Origin: CAVYPR01 sp052145775
GTDB taxonomy: Bacteria; Actinomycetota; Acidimicrobiia; Acidimicrobiales; RAAP-2
Direction: 5' to 3'
Assembly (NCBI GenBank): GCA_052145775.1
Contig: JBKQNY010000131.1
Span: 1 to 17,631, forward strand
DNA length: 17,631 nt
The notes under the pieces are model-generated. The model did not search any database and was not told where the DNA came from. It worked only from the letters and a program-made list of their open reading frames with translations. The position numbers were made by a program, and so were the translations under genes. The stretch's first letter is position 1; each line of letters starts with the position of its first letter. Shown here one piece after another: positions 7,348 through 14,627 of this stretch.

Positions 7348-7379
7348 CGGGCTCCCGTCGTCGACGGTCCGTGAGCCCG
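7348..7379. terminator. Two-level hairpin between convergent serS and channel gene
   Basis: The outer stem is CGGGCTC (7348-7354) with GAGCCCG (7373-7379). The inner stem is CCGTC (7355-7359) with GACGG (7363-7367). It lies between the two convergent stop codons, so it could act in both directions. No T-run follows on either strand, as is common in high-GC actinobacteria. Confidence 0.5.
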
Positions 7380-7415
7380 GAAGGGGATGTGGCGGGTCGC
7401 ACCACATCGTCGTGC

Positions 7416-8414
7416 TCAGCCGGCGGTCACCTCGGCCAGGGCGTCGAGCTGCTCCTCGGTCCCGACGCTGATCAGGACGTCGCCGGCCTCGATGGCCGCC
7501 TCCGGCGACGGGTTGGTGAGGAAGCTCCCGTCGGGCCGCCGGATGGCCAGCACCAGTGCCCCCGTGCGGTCGCGCAGGTGGGCCGAGCGCAGCGAGTTGC
7601 CGGCCAGCGCCGAGTCCTCCGAGACGGGCACCTCCCCGAGGCGGAACTGGAGCGAGCCGTCGTGCATGACGACGTCGACGAAGTCCACGACGTGGGGGTG
7701 GACGACGAAGGAGGCCATGCGGTCGCCGCCCAGCTGCTGGGGATTGACCACGCGGTCCGCCCCGGCCCGGACCAGCTTGGGCTCGGAGGACTCGTTGCGG
7801 GCCCGGGCGATGATCTGCAGGTCGGGACGCATCGACCGGCAGGACACCGTCACGTAGAGGTTGTCCGAGTCGGTGTCGAGTGCGGCCACCAGGGTGCCCG
7901 CCCGGTCGATGCCGGCCCGGAGGAGGACCGCGTCGTCGGTCACGTCGCCCGCCACGGTGGGGTAGGGCACCTCGGACAGCCGTTCGGCGTCGCGGTCGAC
8001 GACGACCACGTCGCGCCCGGCGCTGGCCAGGAAGCGGGCCACCTCCCGACCGACGCGGCCCCAGCCGCAGACGATGACGTGGTGGCGCATCCGGTCGACG
8101 TCGTGGGACATCCTTCGTCTCCTTACGAGTTCGCGCATATGGCCCCCGACCAGCAGCTCGAAGCCGGCCGTGAACGTGTAGAGGGCGGTGCCCACCCCCG
8201 ACAGGATGAGGACGATGGTGAAGGCCTTGCCGGCTGTAGTGAGGGCGTGGGGGCTGTTGAAACCGACCGTGGTCACGGTGGAGACGGTCTGGTAGACGGC
8301 GTCGAGGAGACCGAAGCCGAGCACCAGGTAGCCGACCGTGCCGGCCACGAGCACGAAGGTCAGCGCCCCGAGGCCGACCCACACCCTGCGAAACGGGTCC
8401 CGCACCCGGGTCAT
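7416..8414 (-). CDS. Two-helix potassium channel with RCK (TrkA-N/TrkA-C) domains
   Basis: This is a 332-residue ligand-gated K+ channel of the MthK/Kch type. Helix 1 is at about 12-35, and the pore loop and filter are around 42-55 (TVSTVTTVGFNS, a TVGF variant of TVGYGD). The inner helix at about 63-90 contains a glycine hinge (LSGVGT). A linker leads to the RCK domain, whose Rossmann motif CGWGRVG (116-122) is followed by VVVVDRD. TrkA-C occupies roughly 245-332, with the VLISVGTEEQLDAL end. ATG 8414 is the natural start but has no Shine-Dalgarno sequence. By contrast Met102 (ATG 8111), just before the RCK domain, has a perfect AAGGAG seven bases upstream, so a soluble RCK product is likely. 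The gene lies 37 bp after the regX3-like gene on the same strand and may be in its operon. Confidence 0.92.
   Translation of the reverse strand: MTRVRDPFRRVWVGLGALTFVLVAGTVGYLVLGFGLLDAVYQTVSTVTTVGFNSPHALTTAGKAFTIVLILSGVGTALYTFTAGFELLVGGHMRELVRRRRMSHDVDRMRHHVIVCGWGRVGREVARFLASAGRDVVVVDRDAERLSEVPYPTVAGDVTDDAVLLRAGIDRAGTLVAALDTDSDNLYVTVSCRSMRPDLQIIARARNESSEPKLVRAGADRVVNPQQLGGDRMASFVVHPHVVDFVDVVMHDGSLQFRLGEVPVSEDSALAGNSLRSAHLRDRTGALVLAIRRPDGSFLTNPSPEAAIEAGDVLISVGTEEQLDALAEVTAG
8119..8124 (-). promoter_or_regulatory. Internal ribosome binding site before Met102 of the channel gene
   Basis: On the minus strand AAGGAG sits seven bases before an in-frame ATG (8111). This is the best Shine-Dalgarno in the gene and falls exactly at the pore/RCK junction. 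The same arrangement in the archaeal channel MthK uses an internal Met107 start to make free RCK subunits that complete the gating ring. Confidence 0.6.
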
Positions 8415-8451
8415 TATTGCCGACGGGCCGCGTGGACCCCTGAGAGCGCGC

Positions 8452-9216
8452 TCAGTCGGATCCCGGGTCGAAGCGGTACCCGACGCCGCGGACCGTGGTG
8501 ATGAGCTTGGGGGACGAGGGATCGACCTCGATACGCGACCGCAGCCGCTTGATGTGCACGTCGAGCGTCTTGGTGTCGCCGATGTAGTCGGTGCCCCACA
8601 CCCTGTCGATGAGCACGTCGCGGGTGAGCACCCTCCCGGCGTTCTCCACCAGCAGCCGCAGCAGCTCGAACTCCTTGCGCCGCAGCCGCACCTCCTCCCC
8701 GCGCACGTAGACCCTTCGCTGGTCGAGGTCGACCCGGACATTGCCCGCCTCGAGGGATGCCTCCCCGTCGGCGCTCGAGTGCAAGCCGCCGCGACGCTCG
8801 GAGCCGGCGGCGGGGATGCGCCGCATCACGGCCCGCATGCGGGCCACCAGCTCGCGCAGGCGGTAGGGCTTGGTGACGTAATCGTCGGCCCCGACCTCGA
8901 GGGCGACCACGGTGTCGATCTCGGCCCCCTTGGCCGTCACCATGATGATGGGCACGTTCGAGCGCGCCCGGATGGCGCGGCAGACGTCGATTCCCGAGAG
9001 CTTGGGCAGCATCATGTCCAGCAGCACCATGTCGGGGCCGGTCTCGTCAAAGAGCTGGAGGGCTTCGAGGCCGTCGCGGGCCACCGTCACCTTGAACCCC
9101 TCGTGGCCCAGCCCGACGACGAGTGCGTCGACGAAGGACTCCTCGTCCTCGGCCAGCAGGACGGTGACCGGGCGACCGTCGGTGGTGACGCCGGGGGCGC
9201 CGTTGCGCGGGGTCAT
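8452..9216 (-). CDS. regX3: RegX3/PhoP-type response regulator (OmpR family)
   Basis: This is a 254-residue transcription factor controlled by phosphorylation. The receiver domain (about 16-130) has acidic residues in LLAEDEES, the phospho-acceptor D67 (VLLDMMLP), T94 (IMVTA) and K116 (VTKPY). A linker of about 25 residues leads to a winged-helix domain (about 155-250) with the KEFELLRLLVENAGRVLTRD and TLDVHIKRLRSRIE helices and the RGVGYRF wing. The sequence is closest by eye to actinobacterial RegX3, the phosphate-responsive regulator, though the signal here is inferred. It starts five bases after the kinase stop (four-base gap), so the pair is one operon. A 16-residue N-terminal extension precedes the receiver. 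A small hairpin, CTGAG-AGCGCG-CTCAG (8440-8455), overlaps the stop and may tune read-through into the channel gene. Confidence 0.92.
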   Translation of the reverse strand: MTPRNGAPGVTTDGRPVTVLLAEDEESFVDALVVGLGHEGFKVTVARDGLEALQLFDETGPDMVLLDMMLPKLSGIDVCRAIRARSNVPIIMVTAKGAEIDTVVALEVGADDYVTKPYRLRELVARMRAVMRRIPAAGSERRGGLHSSADGEASLEAGNVRVDLDQRRVYVRGEEVRLRRKEFELLRLLVENAGRVLTRDVLIDRVWGTDYIGDTKTLDVHIKRLRSRIEVDPSSPKLITTVRGVGYRFDPGSD

Positions 9217-9220
9217 CGGC

Positions 9221-10747
9221 TCACGGCAGGTGCTCGGCGTGGACCGGCAGCACGAGGGTGAACGTCGACCCCTCGCCTTCGCGCGACTCGACGTCCACCC
9301 ACCCGTGGTGATTGTTGGCCACGTGGCGGACGATGGACAGTCCGAGCCCGGTGCCCCCGGTGTCGCGGCTGCGGCCGTGGTCGACCCGGTAGAAGCGCTC
9401 GAAGATCCGCTCGAGGTCCCGGGCGGGAATGCCCACGCCGTGGTCGGCCACCGCCAGCCGGATGGTGTCGTGCGTCGGAGGGCGCGACGTCTGCTCGGCC
9501 CCGCGTCGGTCCCCGGCGTCGCCGTCCAGGGTGGGCGCCGTCGCCGTTCCGTCATACGGCACAGCCGAACCGTTGCCGTTCGGCGCGCCGTCGCCGAAGC
9601 CGGGCAGCTGCGAGTGGGTGACGGCGGTGGTCCCGGTGGCGGTGGTGGCGATCGCGCCGGACTGCCCGACCGGCACCATGGCCTCCTCGCCGTCGTCGCC
9701 TCCCGGGGGCTGCCCGCGGACCACCGTGCCCGAGACGGCCACCGTGCTGTTGTCGTAGGAGTAGGTGACGGCGTTCTCGAGCAGGGCGTGCATGGCCGAG
9801 ACCAGCTGCCGTCGGTCGCCGAGCACCGCCACGGGCGGCTCGGGCTCGGCCAGGGCGATGGTGATGCCGCGCTGGTCGGCCGTGGCCCGCACCCGCTCGA
9901 TGGCCTCGGCCATCACCAAGTTGACCAGCACCGGGTCCCGGGGCGGCGCCTCCTCGGACTCGATCCGGCTCAGGTCCAAGAGGTCGTCGATGATCCGGCT
10001 CACCCGGAAGGCCTCGGTGTGGATGCGGCTGGCCAGTCGCTTCGCCACCTCCACGTCGGGCTCGGAGATGAGCGTCTCGGCCAAAAGGCCGAGCGCGCCC
10101 ATGGGGGTCTTCAGCTCGTGGCTCACGTTGGCCACGAAGTCGCGGCGGATCTCCTCGAGCCGGCGGCGCTCGGAGACGTCCTCGATCATGGCGATCACCC
10201 CGAGGGGCCGACGCCCGTCGTCGATCACCCGGGCCCGCACGGTGAGGGTGCGGCGGGGCGGGCCGTAGAGGTCGAGGGTGCGCTCGGCTGTCCCCTCGTG
10301 CCAGGCGTCCTCGAGCAGCTCGGTGACCGCCTGGGCGGCCAGGGCGTCCCCGTGTCGGCTGGTCATGAGGGCGTTGGCCCTGGCGTTGCGGTAGATGACG
10401 GTGCCGTTCTCGTCGCACAGGACGACACCCTGGGGGAAGGTGTCGAGCGACCGCCGCAGCCGGATGGCGTCGGCGCTGGACTCGGCCACGGCCTGGGTGG
10501 CCGCCCCCGTCACCTGCTCGAGGTAGGCCAGGGCCGTCTCGATGCCGCTGTCGTCGGGGGGCGGGTCGATGCCCAGGCGGGTCCCCAGGGCGATCAGCCG
10601 CTGGCTGAGCGCCCGCCGACCGGCCCGCCGGCCGAGCAGGGCCGCGACGGTGGCGACCACCACCAACGCCGCCCCGGCGATGGCGTACTGGGCCGCTGGA
10701 GGGAGACCGGTCGTCGAGACCAGCACCGTCGCGTCCGCCACTCCCAT
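9221..10747 (-). CDS. senX3: SenX3-like sensor histidine kinase with an unusual ATP-domain insertion
   Basis: This is a membrane kinase partnered with the downstream regulator. Residue numbers below count from an alternative GTG at 10750, one codon before the ATG used here. There is one N-terminal transmembrane helix (about 20-40) and a PAS-like domain (about 100-190, LDTFPQGVVLCDENGTVIYRN). HisKA carries phospho-acceptor H211 in FVANVSHELKTPMGALGLLAE, very like SenX3. The HATPase has an N-box at N326 (ENAVTYSYD), a G1 box ADHGVGIP (435-442), an F-box ERIFERFYR and a G2 box GGTGLGLS (465-472). Between the N-box strand and G1, residues about 345-427 form a Gly/Thr/Asp/Pro-rich insertion with no recognisable fold, absent from ordinary SenX3. 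All catalytic boxes are otherwise intact. Its promoter should lie in the shared region 10748-10953. Confidence 0.92.
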   Translation of the reverse strand: MGVADATVLVSTTGLPPAAQYAIAGAALVVVATVAALLGRRAGRRALSQRLIALGTRLGIDPPPDDSGIETALAYLEQVTGAATQAVAESSADAIRLRRSLDTFPQGVVLCDENGTVIYRNARANALMTSRHGDALAAQAVTELLEDAWHEGTAERTLDLYGPPRRTLTVRARVIDDGRRPLGVIAMIEDVSERRRLEEIRRDFVANVSHELKTPMGALGLLAETLISEPDVEVAKRLASRIHTEAFRVSRIIDDLLDLSRIESEEAPPRDPVLVNLVMAEAIERVRATADQRGITIALAEPEPPVAVLGDRRQLVSAMHALLENAVTYSYDNSTVAVSGTVVRGQPPGGDDGEEAMVPVGQSGAIATTATGTTAVTHSQLPGFGDGAPNGNGSAVPYDGTATAPTLDGDAGDRRGAEQTSRPPTHDTIRLAVADHGVGIPARDLERIFERFYRVDHGRSRDTGGTGLGLSIVRHVANNHHGWVDVESREGEGSTFTLVLPVHAEHLP

Positions 10748-10840
10748 CACACGCCCAGCATGACAGGGCCGCGCGCCGGCGGCGAGCCGGCGGCCGACCT
10801 CCCCGCGGCGCCGTCAGCGGCGGGCCGCGATGGATCAGAA

Positions 10841-10870
10841 GAACATGAAAAATACTGAAAGAGCTTGAAA
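10841..10870. repeat. Three 10-bp phased TGAAA direct repeats (candidate operator)
   Basis: TGAAA occurs at 10846-10850, 10856-10860 and 10866-10870, exactly ten bases apart, with a degenerate fourth copy (CAGAA, 10836-10840) in phase. This AT-rich patch stands out from its GC-rich surroundings. It lies about 95-125 bp upstream of the senX3-like gene and overlaps the -35 box of the rightward promoter. Tandem half-sites at about one helical turn are what OmpR/PhoB-family regulators bind; which regulator uses it is inferred. Confidence 0.5.
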
Positions 10871-10893
10871 TCCCTCTGGTCCCGCTCTAGCCT
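10865..10893 (+). promoter_or_regulatory. Sigma70-type promoter for the conjugation-like operon
   Basis: TTGAAA (10865-10870) and TAGCCT (10888-10893) are separated by 17 bp, a near-consensus housekeeping arrangement. The first gene starts about 60 bp downstream behind a strong ribosome binding site. The -35 box coincides with the third TGAAA repeat. Confidence 0.6.
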
Positions 10894-10953
10894 TCGGCCG
10901 GTCGAGTCCGACGGGGAGACCGCCGGCGTGATCGACCAGGAGAGGAGTCACCG

Positions 10954-11349
10954 ATGTTCGTACCCATCGTCCCCGCGGTGGCCGCATCCGTCGGGGTGCA
11001 TCTCCAGCACGCCGTGTTCGGCCTCGCCGATCCGACGGGCGGCCCGCGACCGCTACCACGGCTGGTGTCCACAACACCGGTAGGACTGCAGGAGAGTCCG
11101 GGCAACCTGCCGGGGGGAAGCGCCCTCCAGACGCTCACCAACGGGATCGGTGGATGGGCCCTCATCCTCTCGCTGGTGGGGTTGGTGGTCGGGGCGGCGG
11201 CGTGGGCGCTCGGCTCCCACTCCCAGAACTTCCAACAGTCGTACGTGGGGCGCCGCACCGTCCTCGTCTCGGGACTGGCTGCACTGCTGATCGGCGCTGC
11301 CCCGGGGATCATCAACTTCTTCTTCCACACCGGCCAGAGCGTCCGTTGA
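10954..11349 (+). CDS. Small two-helix membrane protein, DUF6112-like conjugation component
   Basis: This 131-residue protein has a strong ribosome binding site (AGGAGAGGAG, 10938-10947). Residues 1-50 are poorly defined, with a hydrophobic first stretch that may be a signal segment. They are followed by SPGNLPGGSALQTLTNGIGG and two hydrophobic helices (about 67-87 and 103-124) linked by a polar loop (GSHSQNFQQSYVGRR). Size, topology and position before a TrbL-like gene recall the small membrane proteins (DUF6112 type, VirB2/TrbC-like in layout) that open actinobacterial conjugation clusters. The family name is from memory of the sequence pattern and could not be searched. Function is inferred to be a structural subunit of a T4SS-like membrane complex. 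Confidence 0.75.
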   Translation: MFVPIVPAVAASVGVHLQHAVFGLADPTGGPRPLPRLVSTTPVGLQESPGNLPGGSALQTLTNGIGGWALILSLVGLVVGAAAWALGSHSQNFQQSYVGRRTVLVSGLAALLIGAAPGIINFFFHTGQSVR

Positions 11350-11410
11350 CCGCCCGCCCCCGCCCGGCCCACGGACGGCCCGCGGCCGGCCCGCCTCGGA
11401 GCGCGGCGCG

Positions 11411-12880
11411 GTGAGCGCCGTCGTGCCGGCGGCGATCACGCCCTGCACAGGTCCGCTCTCGCCGTTGTGCCAGGCGGCCGGAGGCGTCGGATCTGGGCTG
11501 CTCGGCTCCGGGGTGGGGGGTGTGCTGGGGGCGCTCTCCTCGTGGGTCGCCGACGGCGCGGCGTGGCTCATCGGGCAGATCGGCGGGGTGCTCTCCTCGT
11601 CGACGACGATCGACCTCGGCGCAGGCTGGTTCAGCGCCCACTACCGCACGATGGTCGGGCTGGCCGCAGTGGTGCTGCTGCCGCTCCTGCTGCTCTCGGT
11701 GATCCAGGCCGTCTACCGCCAGAGCGTGGCGGGACTGGTGCGGGTGGTCGCCGTCCAGCTGCCACTGGCCCTGGTGCTGGCCGGGGCGGCGGTGGAACTG
11801 GTGCAGCTGGCCCTGTCAGCCACCGACGCCCTCAGCACCACGATCTCGTCCGGCTCGGGCACCGACGTCCAGCAGGCCTTGTCACAGGTGGCGTCGGCGC
11901 TTGCGTCCCAGGCGGCCAGTGGCCCCGCACCGGCGTTCGTGGTCCTGCTGGGCGCCCTGCTGGTCGCCTTCGGCGCCTTCATGCTCTGGGTGGAGCTGCT
12001 CGTGCGGGAGGCCGCGGTCTACGTGGCCGTGCTCTTCCTCCCCCTGGGCCTGGCCAGCCTGGTCTGGCCGGCCATCTCCCACTGGTGCCGCCGCCTCGTC
12101 GACACGCTGGTGGCCCTGATCCTTTCCAAGTTCGTCATCGTGGCCATCCTGGCCCTGGCCGCGGGGGCGATCGCCTCGGGGGGCGGCACAGGGTTCGCCC
12201 CCGTCCTGGCCGGCGGGGCGCTGCTCCTACTGGCCGCCTTCACGCCGTTCACCCTCCTGCGACTGGTGCCCGCCGTCGAGGCCGGGGCCGTCCACCAGCT
12301 GGAGGGGTCGCGCCAGCGTGTCCAGCAGGCGGCCGTCCCGGCGCCGCGCTCGGCGGCCAGCTACGCCCTGCGGCGGGCCAGGGAGTCGTCGTTCGTGACG
12401 GGTGAGCCGGGGACCGGGCGCGGCTCGGACTACGAGGCGCCAGGCACCGAGCACGGCGCCGAAGGCGGCGGCGGGCGCGGGGCCTCCGGCTCCTCCGTCG
12501 GCTCGGGCGGCGAGGGCGCCGGGTCCCCGGGGCCGACCGGCGGACCGTCCACGCCGAGTGGAGGGGGAGGAAGCGGGATCAAGATGTGGCGGGGCACGCC
12601 GCCGCCCGCCAGCACCCGCCCGGGCTCGCCCCCGGCCGGCCAGCAGGAGCCGTTCTCGCTCCCCGACCCCACGGGCCGGGGCCCGGTTCCACTGTGGGGC
12701 GGTCCGATCCCCGAGCTCGACGGCGACGCGGCCTCGGCCACCGGGAAGGGCACCCGCGAGCCCCGCTCCTTCCGCCACGACGACATGGGGCCCGTCCTCC
12801 TGGGAGATCCCGCCCACAACGGCGGCGACGTCGGGGAGGGTGGCGGCGCAGATGGGGAGGGGGGCGGCGGTGGCGGCTGA
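11411..12880 (+). CDS. TrbL/VirB6-like conjugal transfer membrane protein
   Basis: This 489-residue protein starts at GTG 11411, about nine bases after GGAG. About six transmembrane helices lie at roughly 81-100, 110-135, 174-195, 200-220, 236-258 and 264-287. The WVELLVREAAVYVAVLFLPLGLA block is typical of actinobacterial TrbL-type proteins, which form the inner-membrane channel of type IV secretion systems. Residues from about 300 to the end form a long Gly/Ser/Pro-rich, probably disordered cytoplasmic tail. It is followed at once by the SCO6880-like gene, whose chosen start overlaps its last 11 bases. The assignment rests on topology, the conserved block and gene order. Confidence 0.82.
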   Translation: MSAVVPAAITPCTGPLSPLCQAAGGVGSGLLGSGVGGVLGALSSWVADGAAWLIGQIGGVLSSSTTIDLGAGWFSAHYRTMVGLAAVVLLPLLLLSVIQAVYRQSVAGLVRVVAVQLPLALVLAGAAVELVQLALSATDALSTTISSGSGTDVQQALSQVASALASQAASGPAPAFVVLLGALLVAFGAFMLWVELLVREAAVYVAVLFLPLGLASLVWPAISHWCRRLVDTLVALILSKFVIVAILALAAGAIASGGGTGFAPVLAGGALLLLAAFTPFTLLRLVPAVEAGAVHQLEGSRQRVQQAAVPAPRSAASYALRRARESSFVTGEPGTGRGSDYEAPGTEHGAEGGGGRGASGSSVGSGGEGAGSPGPTGGPSTPSGGGGSGIKMWRGTPPPASTRPGSPPAGQQEPFSLPDPTGRGPVPLWGGPIPELDGDAASATGKGTREPRSFRHDDMGPVLLGDPAHNGGDVGEGGGADGEGGGGGG

Positions 12881-14438
12881 AGGGACGCGCTACCGGTTCG
12901 GACCCCTCGAGCGGCGCGGCCTGGTCGCCGGCTGGCGCGGCGGGCAGATCGCCTCGGTCGCCGGCGGGCTGGTCGTCGCCGTGCTCGTCCTTCGTTCCCG
13001 GCCGACGCCGGTGAGCGTGGTGGTGGCCCTGGTGACGGTGGTGGGCGGCATCGCCTTCGCCTGCTGGCCGGTGGGTGGGCGCACCGGCGAGGAGTGGCTC
13101 CCGACGGTGGCGCGCTGGGAGGCGGCCCGGGCGACCGGGTCGCGCCGCCACCGTTCGGCGGCGCCTGCGCACGGACACCTCGTCGGGGCCGACGGCGTGG
13201 CCAGTGAGGCACTTCCGACGGCGGCCGGTCGGCGCGGTGGACGCACGGCCAAGCAGTCCGACGGCCCGTTCGGCGACCTCGAGGTCCTGTCGGCGGGAGG
13301 CGTGTCGCGGGGTGCGTGCGGGGTCGTGGTCGACCGACGGGCCCGGACCTACACCGCCGTGCTCGCCCTGCGGGGGCACAGCTTCGCCCTGCTCGACCCG
13401 GCCGACAAGGAGCGACGGGTGGCCGGCTGGGCCGGCGTGCTGGCCTCGCTGGCCCGGCCGGGATCGGCGGTCCACCGGGTGCAGTGGCTCGCCACCACCG
13501 TGCCCGACGACGGGAAGGCGGTGCGTGAGCACCTGGCCGAGCGGGCCGAACTGGGCGAGGACGCCACCGCACGGCGGTCGTACTCGCAGCTGCTCGACGG
13601 GGCGGGGGCGAGCACCTGCCGCCACGAGGCGCACCTCGCCGTCCAGGTCTCGGCGGCCGGTCAGCGTGGCCGCGCTCTGCGGTCAGCTCTCGCCGGCGAC
13701 GCCGGCGGCTGCGCCGCCGTGCTCCGCGAGGCCGACGCGCTCCGGCGCCTCCTGAGCGAGGCGGAAGCGCTGGTCGAAGGGATCCTCTCGCCCCGCCAGC
13801 TCGCCGGGCTTCTGCGCCGTGGCACCGATGCCGGAGCCCGCGCCACATGCGCCGCCGGCGGCGGCCGGGCACCGGGTGACGGCCCTGGGGACTGTAGGGC
13901 GGCGGCTCCCCGGCCGGACGGGCACGGCGGACCGTGGCCCATGGCCGTCGAGGCGGGGTGGGGGAGCCTGCGGACCGACGGGTCGTGGCACGCCACCTAC
14001 TGGATCGCCGAGTGGCCGCGGGTCGACGTCGGCCCGGATTTCCTCGCGCCCCTCCTGCTGGGGACGTCGCGCCGCACGGTCTCGGTGGTGATGGAACCAC
14101 TCAGCCCCCAGCTCGCCATCCGCCAGGTGGAGCAGGCCCGCACCGCCGACCTGGCCGACTCCGAGCTGCGCCGCCGGGGCGGTTTCCTCCCTACGGCCCG
14201 ACGAGCACGCGAGGAGGCCCTCGTGACCCGGAGGGAGGAGGAGCTCGCCGACGGCCACGCCTCGCTGCGCTTCTCGGGGTACGTGACGGTGACCGCCTCG
14301 TCGCGCCCGCTGCTCGACGACGCCTGCGAAGAGACCGAGCAGGCGGCCGGTCAGTGTCGGCTCGAGCTGCGCCGCCTCTTCGGAGACCAGGACCGCGGGT
14401 TCGCCACCAGCCTGCCCCTCTGCCGGGGCCTCTCCTGA
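12870..14438 (+). CDS. SCO6880-family protein of actinobacterial conjugation clusters
   Basis: The 522-residue product opens with RYRFGPLERRGLVAGWRGGQ, the hallmark start of SCO6880-type proteins. Two transmembrane helices follow (about 26-43 and 47-66), then ACWPVGGRTGEEWLPTVARW and a large cytoplasmic region. The latter includes TYTAVLALRGHSFALLDPADKERRVAGW, a variable Gly/Ala/Pro-rich linker (about 315-360) and SWHATYWIAEWPRVDVGPDF. I chose GTG 12870 because GGGGAGG lies nine or ten bases upstream and it brings the conserved motif close to the N-terminus; ATG 12852 is an alternative. In conjugative elements this gene usually lies between trbL and a VirB4-type ATPase and is thought to couple membrane parts to the ATPase. 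Here no ATPase follows, which is odd. Biochemical function is unknown. Confidence 0.85.
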   Translation: MAAEGTRYRFGPLERRGLVAGWRGGQIASVAGGLVVAVLVLRSRPTPVSVVVALVTVVGGIAFACWPVGGRTGEEWLPTVARWEAARATGSRRHRSAAPAHGHLVGADGVASEALPTAAGRRGGRTAKQSDGPFGDLEVLSAGGVSRGACGVVVDRRARTYTAVLALRGHSFALLDPADKERRVAGWAGVLASLARPGSAVHRVQWLATTVPDDGKAVREHLAERAELGEDATARRSYSQLLDGAGASTCRHEAHLAVQVSAAGQRGRALRSALAGDAGGCAAVLREADALRRLLSEAEALVEGILSPRQLAGLLRRGTDAGARATCAAGGGRAPGDGPGDCRAAAPRPDGHGGPWPMAVEAGWGSLRTDGSWHATYWIAEWPRVDVGPDFLAPLLLGTSRRTVSVVMEPLSPQLAIRQVEQARTADLADSELRRRGGFLPTARRAREEALVTRREEELADGHASLRFSGYVTVTASSRPLLDDACEETEQAAGQCRLELRRLFGDQDRGFATSLPLCRGLS

Positions 14439-14489
14439 GCCCGGCCGCAGGTGTCGACTGTCTCCCACCTGTCGGGGCACCTCGGACCG

Positions 14490-14525
14490 CCGCCGCGGCC
14501 CGGCACACCCTGCCGGCTGCGGCGG
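14490..14525 (+). terminator. Strong two-part hairpin after the conjugation-like operon
   Basis: The inner stem CCGGCA/TGCCGG (14500-14505 and 14511-14516) encloses a five-base loop. The outer stem is CCGCCGC/GCGGCGG (14490-14496 and 14519-14525), with 3- and 2-base internal bulges. It lies 51 bp after the SCO6880-like stop. No T-run follows, so terminator function is likely but not certain. Confidence 0.45.
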
Positions 14526-14627
14526 GGTCGGGGCCCGGCCGCGCCCGGGTGACGTCCCGCTAACCGAGAGGGGCCTCGCGCATGCGTAAGCTGCCGACGA
14601 GCACCCGCGGCATGAGAGGGGAAAGAG

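Noticed and set aside
5422..7374. 650-codon plus-strand open frame across the ABC ATPase and serS
   Set aside because: It is a frame shadow of two well-supported genes, with no motif of its own.
8912..10858. 648-codon plus-strand open frame opposite the kinase and regulator
   Set aside because: It is antisense to a kinase and regulator with all catalytic boxes present; the composition is typical of a GC-rich shadow frame.
12430..14100. 556-codon minus-strand open frame opposite the TrbL-like and SCO6880-like genes
   Set aside because: It is a Pro/Arg-rich shadow with no domain; the plus-strand frames show conserved family motifs and ribosome binding sites.
10954..14438. A complete integrative conjugative element
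   Set aside because: No integrase, relaxase, coupling ATPase, VirB4 or flanking direct repeats were found in the window; only three membrane-type genes are present.
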